Positions 6,904-11,696 of a DNA stretch of 11,696 nucleotides are shown here, in pieces; the first letter of the stretch is position 1, and each line of letters opens with the position of its first letter. A model generated the notes under the pieces. It made no database searches and had not been told where the DNA came from. It worked only from the letters and a program-made list of their open reading frames with translations. Position numbers and translations under genes: made by a program. Source of the stretch: Candidatus Saccharimonadota bacterium (GTDB lineage: Bacteria; Patescibacteriota; Saccharimonadia; Saccharimonadales; SZUA-47). Location: NCBI GenBank assembly GCA_003231925.1, contig QIKK01000037.1, positions 1 to 11,696 of the forward strand, read 5' to 3'.

Positions 6904-8121
6904 ATGGCAGATTATCTTGAAAAGCGAAGTAAAAAAAGTATGACACAATTTGACAGAAGTAAGCCTCATGTTAACGTTGGGACTATGGGACACGTTGATC
7001 ACGGCAAGACTACATTAACAGCTGCGATAACAGCAGTACTAGCAAAAAAATTACCATCAGAAGTAAACAAGGCTGTAGCATTTGACTCTATTGACAATGC
7101 ACCAGAAGAAAAAGCCCGCGGTATTACCATCGCTACTTCTCACCAGGAATATGAATCAGAAAAACGCCATTACGCGCACGTAGATATGCCTGGGCATGCC
7201 GACTATGTAAAGAATATGATTACAGGGGCAGCACAGATTGACGGAGCTATATTGGTTGTGTCGGCAGCGGACGGTCCTATGCCACAAACTAGAGAACACG
7301 TTTTGCTTGCTAAGCAAGTTGGTGTGCCAAAGATAGTCGTATTTTTAAATAAAATGGATGTTGCAGACCCAGAATTAGTTGAATTAGTAGAGATGGATGT
7401 TAGAGAATTATTGGCAAAATATGAGTATGACGAGAACGCTCCTATCATAAAAGGATCTGCTCTAAAAGCTCTTGAAGGTGATGCCAAGTACGAAGATTCT
7501 ATTATGGAACTTGTCAAAGCAATGGATGATTATATCCCTGAGCCAAAGCGTGAACTTGATAAACCTTTTTTAATGCCAATAGAAGATATATTTTCAATCA
7601 AGGGTCGTGGTACTGTAGCTACAGGACGCATCGAAACTGGAATTGTTAAAGTTAATGACGAAGTAGAGATTGTTGGTATAAGAGAAACCAAAAAATCAGT
7701 TGTTACCGGTATTGAAGCCTTTAAGAAATCTCTTGATCAGGGACAAGCCGGAGATAACGCCGGTGTTTTGTTGCGCGGTATTGAAAGAGATGATATTGAG
7801 AGAGGTCAGGTTCTTGCTAAACCAGGTACAATTACACCTCATACAGAGTTTGAAGCAGAGGTCTATATTCTGAACAAAGAAGAAGGCGGACGTCATACAC
7901 CCTTCTTTAAGGGCTATAAGCCCCAGTTCTATTTTCGTACAACTGACGTAACAGGAGAAGTAGAGCTTCCTTCTGATAAAGAGATGGTAATGCCTGGCGA
8001 TACAGTAACTTTCAAGGTTAAGTTGCTCTCACCTATTGCCATGGATCAGGGTTTGCGTTTTGCCATTCGTGAAGGCGGACGAACCGTAGGTGCAGGTGTT
8101 GTTACAAAAATAACAAAATAA
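6904..8121 (+). CDS. tuf: Elongation factor Tu
   Basis: EF-Tu delivers aminoacyl-tRNA to the ribosomal A site as a GTP ternary complex. From this ATG it has 405 residues; an internal ATG at 6940 would give MTQFDRSKPHVNVG and 393 residues, nearer the usual length. I keep 6904 because MADY resembles common EF-Tu starts and because of the possible folded binding site, but the start is unsettled. Motifs (405-residue numbering): GHVDHGKT 29-36, RGITI 72-76, DMPGHADY 94-101, NKMD 149-152, GSAL 184-187. Domains II and III are typical (GGRHTPFFKGYKPQFYFRTT; IREGGRTVGAGVV). Unlike the neighbouring EF-G, both base-recognition motifs are canonical. The switch II residue that is usually Cys (E. coli Cys81) is Met95. 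The gene has its own promoter and terminator and can be transcribed alone. Confidence 0.97.
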   Translation: MADYLEKRSKKSMTQFDRSKPHVNVGTMGHVDHGKTTLTAAITAVLAKKLPSEVNKAVAFDSIDNAPEEKARGITIATSHQEYESEKRHYAHVDMPGHADYVKNMITGAAQIDGAILVVSAADGPMPQTREHVLLAKQVGVPKIVVFLNKMDVADPELVELVEMDVRELLAKYEYDENAPIIKGSALKALEGDAKYEDSIMELVKAMDDYIPEPKRELDKPFLMPIEDIFSIKGRGTVATGRIETGIVKVNDEVEIVGIRETKKSVVTGIEAFKKSLDQGQAGDNAGVLLRGIERDDIERGQVLAKPGTITPHTEFEAEVYILNKEEGGRHTPFFKGYKPQFYFRTTDVTGEVELPSDKEMVMPGDTVTFKVKLLSPIAMDQGLRFAIREGGRTVGAGVVTKITK

Positions 8122-8138
8122 CAAAACCTAAATATTAT

Positions 8139-8166
8139 AAAAGAGTCTTCGTTAGAAGACTCTTTT
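8139..8166 (+). terminator. Intrinsic terminator after tuf
   Basis: A perfect 12-bp stem, AAAAGAGTCTTC (8139-8150) and GAAGACTCTTTT (8155-8166), with the tetraloop GTTA, followed by AATTTG. It lies 18 bases after the tuf stop. The flanking A and T runs mean it could work in both directions. It separates tuf from rpsJ and is the only clear terminator in the window. Confidence 0.9.
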
Positions 8167-8185
8167 AATTTGTACAGTTTTATCT

Positions 8186-8191
8186 TATACT
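8186..8191 (+). promoter_or_regulatory. Possible rpsJ promoter -10 element
   Basis: TATACT (8186-8191) matches TATAAT at five of six bases, just after the tuf terminator, where rpsJ needs a promoter. No good -35 is found: the best-spaced hexamer is TTTTAA at 8163-8168, inside the terminator stem. The expected start near 8198 would give a leader of about 97 bases. That leader holds competing short pairings TAGTC/GACTA (8194-8198 with 8216-8220) and GACT/AGTC (8216-8219 with 8223-8226). Confidence 0.4.
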
Positions 8192-8294
8192 AATAGTCTA
8201 CTAACTAATTTTGGTGACTAAAAGTCGTTTGCATCGCAAGAGATATTACACCATACATGTCAATCTGGTATTAAGGTCGACAAAAGGAGAAAAA

Positions 8295-8708
8295 ATGGCA
8301 GAAGCCAAGAAAAAGGTATCAAAGAAAGTCAAAGAAAAGAAAAATGCTGTTAAAAAGTCAGCGAAACAAGTCACAAAAAAAACCGACAAGACTGTAGTTC
8401 CCGTGAAGCAAAGAATACGCATTCGCTTAAAAGCCTACGACCATAAGATTATTGATCAATCAGCCAAACAGATAGTAGATACAGCTCTAAGGACTGGAGC
8501 TAAAATTGCAGGTCCAATACCGTTGCCAACTCGGAGAAGTACATATACGGTTGTTAAAAGTCCGCATGTCTACAAAAAAGGCCGTGAACAATTCGAAATG
8601 AGAGTTCATAAACGCCTAATAGACGTTCTTGAGCCTACCCCTAAGACTATAGACAGCCTAATGAATCTAAGTCTTCCTGCCGGTTGCGATGCTGAAATTA
8701 AAATGTAG
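8295..8708 (+). CDS. rpsJ: 30S ribosomal protein S10 with Lys-rich N-terminal extension
   Basis: S10 belongs to the head of the small subunit and is also the NusE antitermination partner of NusB. The ATG at 8295 has an ideal AAAGGAG (8283-8289) five bases upstream, giving 137 residues; the frame runs open back to a TTG at 8211, but nothing supports a start there. The conserved core starts near residue 38 (KQRIRIRLKAYDHKIIDQSA) and includes GPIPLPTRR, REQFEMRVHKRLIDVLEPTP and the C-terminal LPAGCDAEIKM. S10 is normally about 102-105 residues; here about 37 extra N-terminal residues include 14 lysines and look disordered. Such a tail could contact rRNA, but this is inference. The gene is bounded upstream by the tuf terminator and downstream by a new promoter, so it may be transcribed apart from rplC. 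Confidence 0.96.
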   Translation: MAEAKKKVSKKVKEKKNAVKKSAKQVTKKTDKTVVPVKQRIRIRLKAYDHKIIDQSAKQIVDTALRTGAKIAGPIPLPTRRSTYTVVKSPHVYKKGREQFEMRVHKRLIDVLEPTPKTIDSLMNLSLPAGCDAEIKM

Positions 8709-8727
8709 AGCACAGTGGTTCTGTTTT
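8707..8727 (+). terminator. Weak possible terminator after rpsJ
   Basis: AGAGC (8707-8711) can pair with GTTCT (8718-8722), including one G-U pair, around a six-base loop, followed by GTTTT. The stem is short and overlaps the rpsJ stop codon, so it is at best a partial terminator. Its position just before the next promoter is the main reason to record it. Confidence 0.2.
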
Positions 8728-8733
8728 ATGATG

Positions 8734-8748
8734 TGATACAATCTGCAT
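8734..8748 (+). promoter_or_regulatory. Extended -10 promoter placing the start on the next ATG
   Basis: TACAAT (8737-8742) preceded by TG (8734-8735) forms an extended -10 element. Its last base would be -7, putting +1 at 8749, the A of the ATG of the membrane-protein ORF. No Shine-Dalgarno is present in these bases. No good -35 is seen, which extended -10 promoters can tolerate. Together this predicts a leaderless mRNA. Confidence 0.55.
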
Positions 8749-9060
8749 ATGCTAAAAAAACCTAGAATTAAAAAACTTAGAAAAAAATCGACTAGTAGAA
8801 CAGCACAAAAGCATAATAATAGTGAGACTAATTCAGCCTATTTTCTGAAAATTACTTTGTTCTTGATTCTAGGTTCACAGTGGATATATATAGTAAGCGC
8901 TTCTGGTTGGAGAATCCCTGTACCTGTAGGATTGATATTGGGACTAGTTTTTGCAAACCATGATCATTTTATTATCGATAGAAAGATTGAGTATGTGCTA
9001 TTGATAGTGGCGACGTTCATATCATTTTGGCTACCGCTAGGAATGATAATCCAATTATAA
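8749..9060 (+). CDS. Unrecognised small membrane protein between S10 and L3
   Basis: I do not recognise this family. The 103 residues start with a strongly basic stretch (residues 1-22, with runs of Lys and Arg), followed by three hydrophobic segments: about 32-50 (YFLKITLFLILGSQWIYIVS), 56-70 (IPVPVGLILGLVFA) and 80-101 (EYVLLIVATFISFWLPLGMI). The polar loop ANHDHFIIDRK separates the second and third. The basic N-terminus suggests a cytoplasmic N-terminus by the positive-inside rule. No catalytic motif is seen; the HDH in the loop might bind metal, but that is a guess. There is no Shine-Dalgarno; an extended -10 element sits exactly where it would start the mRNA at this ATG. A membrane protein at this position is not part of the classical S10 operon. 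Confidence 0.75.
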   Translation: MLKKPRIKKLRKKSTSRTAQKHNNSETNSAYFLKITLFLILGSQWIYIVSASGWRIPVPVGLILGLVFANHDHFIIDRKIEYVLLIVATFISFWLPLGMIIQL

Positions 9061-9082
9061 TAGCTGTAGAATATACAACATA

Positions 9083-9112
9083 TTGACATCTGTAACCAGG
9101 ATGTGCTAATCT
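9083..9112 (+). promoter_or_regulatory. rplC operon promoter, extended -10
   Basis: A perfect -35 TTGACA (9083-9088), an 18-base spacer and TAATCT (9107-9112), with TG at 9104-9105. The predicted start near 9119 gives a leader of about 144 bases to the rplC ATG. It separates L3-L4-L23-L2 transcription from rpsJ and the membrane ORF, and shares the 18-base spacer and TG layout of the tuf promoter. Confidence 0.8.
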
Positions 9113-9262
9113 ATAACTTAATCGCTAATCTTGGTGATTTGGTGTGTCTATATTATAAATTGATAAAGAAACTGCCAGACGCCAAGTGTTTTTATGTTAA
9201 AAATAGGCATTTTGCGATATTGAAGTAAATAAAAAGGATCTAGATATATCTACTAAAGAACA
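9113..9262 (+). promoter_or_regulatory. rplC leader with spaced-out ribosome binding site
   Basis: The leader lacks a Shine-Dalgarno at normal spacing. AAGGAT (9234-9239) is 23 bases from the ATG, with the 12-base palindrome TAGATATATCTA (9241-9252) in between; a 4-bp hairpin there would shorten the gap. A weaker AAAGAA (9255-9260) is adjacent to the start. Only a 9-residue ORF (ATG at 9194) is present. In E. coli, L4 represses the S10 operon through its leader; I see no recognisable copy of that structure. Confidence 0.4.
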
Positions 9263-9883
9263 ATGAAAGCACTAATTACTAGAAAAATAGGCATGACAAG
9301 CACTATCGCAGAAGATGGTACTGTTAGTGCTGTTACTCTACTTTCAGCTACTCCTTGCGTGATAACCGCCGTTAAGGACACTGATACGGATGGATATCAG
9401 GCTATACAGGTTGGATTTGAGACAGCTAAAAAAGTTAATAAGGCTCAGCTCAACCACTATAAGCCAAGCAAGATTTTACCCAAAATTATACGAGAGTTCC
9501 GCACTGAAGCAGTAGAACTACCAGAAGACCTCAAAGTTGGAAGCACACTAACAGCAGAGGTTTTTTCAATTGGAGATGTTGTTGACGTAATTGGCACGAG
9601 CAAGGGTAAAGGATTTGCGGGAACTATCAAAAGACATAATTTTCACCGCCAACGTAAAACTCACGGAGGTAAGGGAAATACTAGAGAACCTGGCTCAATC
9701 GGTTCTATGTACCCACAAAAGATTTTCAAAGGCAAAAAAATGGCTGGCCGATCTGGTGGCTCAAGAGTAACTATCAAAAATCTAGCTATTGCTATAGTAG
9801 ATTCTGAAAAAGGATTTATTGCGGTACGAGGTGCAGTTCCTGGTCCGCGTCATAGCATAGTGCTTGTCAGAGGAGTTAAGTAA
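9263..9883 (+). CDS. rplC: 50S ribosomal protein L3
   Basis: L3 binds 23S rRNA early in assembly and reaches toward the peptidyl transferase centre. It has 206 residues, the usual length. The start MKALITRKIGMTSTIAEDGT matches the family N-terminus, which fixes the ATG despite the weak binding site. The central loop GFAGTIKRHNFHRQRKTHGG and the signature REPGSIGSMYPQKIFKGKKM (with the following MAGRSGGSRVTIKN) are present. In E. coli the loop carries the methylated Gln150 in GQNQTPG; here the stretch reads GSMYPQK, so that exact site is not conserved, as in many bacteria. The stop overlaps the rplD start as TAATG. Confidence 0.97.
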   Translation: MKALITRKIGMTSTIAEDGTVSAVTLLSATPCVITAVKDTDTDGYQAIQVGFETAKKVNKAQLNHYKPSKILPKIIREFRTEAVELPEDLKVGSTLTAEVFSIGDVVDVIGTSKGKGFAGTIKRHNFHRQRKTHGGKGNTREPGSIGSMYPQKIFKGKKMAGRSGGSRVTIKNLAIAIVDSEKGFIAVRGAVPGPRHSIVLVRGVK

Positions 9884-10533
9884 TGGCTCTAAATACCTAT
9901 ACGAAATCGGGGAATAAGGCTACTACCGCAACTAAGTTAAACGAACTGGTATTTGGGGTTACCTGTAAAAACCATGACCTTTTAAAGCAATCTTACCAAA
10001 CTTATCTAGCAAACGGCAGAATTAACTTATCCAAAACACTACGTCGTGGAGAAGTACGAGGTGGTGGTAGGAAACCCTGGAAACAGAAGGGTACAGGACG
10101 AGCACGTTTTGGCTCTATTAGAGTCCCAATTTGGCGCGGTGGTGGAATTACCTTTGGACCAATAGGAGAAGAAAATTATTCTAAGAAAATATCACTATCA
10201 GCAAAACGACTAGCTATAAAGCAAGCTCTCTCTCTGAAGTCAAAAGCTAACTCCATTATTATTATTGAGGACTTTATAGTCTCAGACGGTAAAACAAAAA
10301 CGGCCTTAAAGCTATTAGATAAACTCCAAGCAAAAGGCCGTATTTTAATTGCGGTAATAGATAAAACACCTCAGCTTATACTAGCTTTAAGAAACCTAAA
10401 TAATGTAATTTTGGTGCAATCAAAGTATCTAAATACCTATAATGTTTTAAACGCTGACACGATTATATTTACCTCCGAAGCGTTAGAAGAAGTTCATGTT
10501 TGGCTAGGGAAGCAGAAGGGTGATAAAAAATGA
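9883..10533 (+). CDS. rplD: 50S ribosomal protein L4
   Basis: L4 assembles early on 23S rRNA, and its loop lines the exit tunnel; in E. coli it also represses its own operon. It has 216 residues, slightly above the usual 200-210. The tunnel-loop region is clear: LRRGEVRGGGRKPWKQKGTG, then RARFGSIRVPIWRGGG and FGPIG. The loop Lys and surrounding residues associated with macrolide response look wild type by eye. The globular part follows (LSLKSKANSIIIIEDF). AGAGGAG (9869-9875) is seven bases before the ATG. Its TGA stop overlaps the rplW start as ATGA; use of TGA as a stop argues against the UGA-glycine recoding known from some CPR groups. Confidence 0.96.
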   Translation: MALNTYTKSGNKATTATKLNELVFGVTCKNHDLLKQSYQTYLANGRINLSKTLRRGEVRGGGRKPWKQKGTGRARFGSIRVPIWRGGGITFGPIGEENYSKKISLSAKRLAIKQALSLKSKANSIIIIEDFIVSDGKTKTALKLLDKLQAKGRILIAVIDKTPQLILALRNLNNVILVQSKYLNTYNVLNADTIIFTSEALEEVHVWLGKQKGDKK

Positions 10534-10907
10534 GTACAATTGTATTAAAGCCTAGAATGAGTGAGAAAACTTACGCTCTGAGCAACGATAGAGTTTATGT
10601 CTTCAACGTAGAGACTAACATTAATAAACACCAAGCAGTAAAAGAGATTGAAAAGATTTATAAAGTAACAGTTGTTGGTGTCAGGACTATTATACAAAAA
10701 GGCAAGGTAAAACGAACTTACGGAAAGAGAAGCCATCAAAGCGGTCGGACTTCTGATTTTAAAAAAGTTTACGTAACTCTAAAGACAGGTGATGCAATTC
10801 CAACATTTGCAGCTGTAAAGGAATCTGAAGAAAAAGCAGAAAAGAGCGCCAAAATTGCAGAAAAAGCAGCTGAGAAGAAAGCTAAAAAAGAAAAGAAGGG
10901 TAAATAG
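10530..10907 (+). CDS. rplW: 50S ribosomal protein L23 with charged C-terminal tail
   Basis: L23 sits at the polypeptide exit and is the docking site for trigger factor and SRP. It has 125 residues against the usual 95-100. The core is typical: LKPRMSEKTY (6-15), NKHQAVKEIEKIYKVTVVGV (32-51) and the rRNA-binding KGKVKRTYGKR. After about residue 97 comes a tail rich in Lys, Ala and Glu (ESEEKAEKSAKIAEKAAEKK and on), probably helical or disordered; this is an added extension whose role is unknown. AGAAGGG (10514-10520) precedes the start, which overlaps the rplD stop by four bases. Confidence 0.96.
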   Translation: MSTIVLKPRMSEKTYALSNDRVYVFNVETNINKHQAVKEIEKIYKVTVVGVRTIIQKGKVKRTYGKRSHQSGRTSDFKKVYVTLKTGDAIPTFAAVKESEEKAEKSAKIAEKAAEKKAKKEKKGK

Positions 10908-10909
10908 CC

Positions 10910-11696
10910 ATGCCTATAAAACTATTTAAACCAACTACACCTGGCCGTCGTGGTATGACCAACCGAGATTTTTCAGAGATAACCACTGATAGACCTTTGA
11001 AGAGTTTACTGAAAAGAAAGAATAGTATTGCAGGACGCAATAACAAGGGTAGAATAACCACGCGTCACAAGGGCGGAGGTGTCAAAAGGCATATCCGTGT
11101 TATTAACTTCAACCTAAAGGATGGCACAAATGCTGTTGTTGAGCACATCGAATATGACCCCGGACGTAGTGCAAATATTGCTAGAATCAAGGATGACGAA
11201 GGAGTCTATTGTTATATTCTCGCTGCGAATGGCATGAAAATAGGAACAAAAATCGCCTCTGGTCCCGAGTCGGCTATATCTGTTGGTAACCGGCTACGGC
11301 TTAGTTCTATACCGACTGGATCGATAATACACGCAATTGAATTAATACCAGGTCAAGGGGCACAAATGGTCCGCTCTGCCGGTAATAGTGCTCAACTAAT
11401 CGCAAAAGAAGAGGACTATTCACAAGTTCGCTTGCCTAGTGGTGAGATTAGAAAACTTCTCTCTAATTGTAAGGCTAGTATCGGGGCGTTAGGTAATGAG
11501 CAACACCAGAATATTAAATACGGTAAAGCCGGTCGAAAACGCAAGATGGGTATTAGGCCGACTGTTCGCGGTGTAGTTATGAACGCCGCAGATCATCCTC
11601 ACGGCGGAGGAGACGGTGGTAGACACGGTATTGGTGGTGGGGTCAATCATGGAGCATCTCCTAGAACACCGTGGGGTCAGAAGACGCTTGGTTACA
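10910..11696 (+). CDS. rplB: 50S ribosomal protein L2 (3' end outside window)
   Basis: L2 is needed for subunit association and peptidyl transfer. The start MPIKLFKPTTPGRRGMTNRD matches the family; 262 residues are seen before the window ends inside the C-terminus. Landmarks: GRITTRHKGGGVKRHIR (47-63), EYDPGRSANIA (81-91), the LVRSAG-like MVRSAGNSAQ (153-162), and ADHPHGGG (227-234), with His229 in the place of the functionally important E. coli His229. After HPHGGG there is a Gly/His-rich stretch DGGRHGIGGGVNHGASPRTP about six residues longer than in Bacillus L2. The gene follows the rplW stop by two bases, with AAGAAGGG (10893-10900) as binding site. Confidence 0.96.
   Translation, partial: MPIKLFKPTTPGRRGMTNRDFSEITTDRPLKSLLKRKNSIAGRNNKGRITTRHKGGGVKRHIRVINFNLKDGTNAVVEHIEYDPGRSANIARIKDDEGVYCYILAANGMKIGTKIASGPESAISVGNRLRLSSIPTGSIIHAIELIPGQGAQMVRSAGNSAQLIAKEEDYSQVRLPSGEIRKLLSNCKASIGALGNEQHQNIKYGKAGRKRKMGIRPTVRGVVMNAADHPHGGGDGGRHGIGGGVNHGASPRTPWGQKTLGY

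Noticed and set aside
7203..7896. Minus-strand frames inside tuf
   Set aside because: Opposite an unmistakable EF-Tu; no signals of their own.
8211..8294. N-terminal extension of S10 from a TTG at 8211
   Set aside because: The ATG at 8295 has an ideal AAAGGAG five bases upstream; nothing supports the TTG.
9131..9159. Tandem promoter TTGGTG-17-TATAAA downstream of the main rplC promoter
   Set aside because: The -35 matches only three of six bases and there is no TG extension; not supportable beside the perfect TTGACA promoter.
10530..10533. UGA recoded as sense (as in Gracilibacteria/Absconditabacteria)
   Set aside because: No in-frame TGA occurs inside any of the conserved genes, and rplD ends at TGA in a normal ATGA overlap at the expected length.

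Overview
The window is a continuous run of core transcription and translation genes, all on the + strand: the 3' part of rpoC, then rpsL, rpsG, a small unrecognised ORF, fusA, tuf, rpsJ, a small membrane-protein ORF, rplC, rplD, rplW and the 5' part of rplB. It joins an rpoC/str-type cluster (S12-S7-EF-G-EF-Tu) to the start of an S10-type cluster (S10-L3-L4-L23-L2). The DNA is AT-rich and tightly packed (TAATG and ATGA stop/start overlaps) and shows no mobile element, tRNA, rRNA or CRISPR. TAA, TAG and TGA all end genes, so the standard bacterial code fits.

The organism is a bacterium. Many sequence departures in otherwise near-invariant proteins, low GC, small insertion genes and Lys-rich ribosomal protein tails suggest a Patescibacteria/CPR member, possibly Saccharibacteria-like. 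This is inference from sequence character (about 0.6 confidence), not a search result.

Layout: 1-3198 RpoC, with the catalytic Asp triad present but the C-terminal zinc-site cysteines absent; 3199-3341 leader; 3342-6593 rpsL-rpsG-ORF85-fusA, closely spaced; 6594-6903 a 310-base gap holding a strong extended -10 promoter and a long tuf leader; 6904-8121 tuf, closed by a clear intrinsic terminator at 8139-8166; 8295-8708 rpsJ; 8749-9060 a three-helix membrane ORF that looks leaderless; 9061-9262 a second strong promoter and leader; 9263-11696 rplC-rplD-rplW-rplB.

The genes supply RNA polymerase beta', the ribosomal decoding centre and head (S12, S7, S10), the elongation GTPases EF-G and EF-Tu, and early-assembly large-subunit proteins (L3, L4, L23, L2). 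The most interesting signals are: EF-G has lost both guanine-recognition motifs (NKxD reads NKIN, and the SA motif reads GD), while EF-Tu next door keeps both; RpoC lacks all four Zn2-site cysteines and has a rewritten F-loop; two unrecognised small genes sit inside the ribosomal operons, one coupled to fusA and one apparently leaderless; and tuf has a strong Shine-Dalgarno about 60 bases upstream that a predicted fold could bring next to the start codon.
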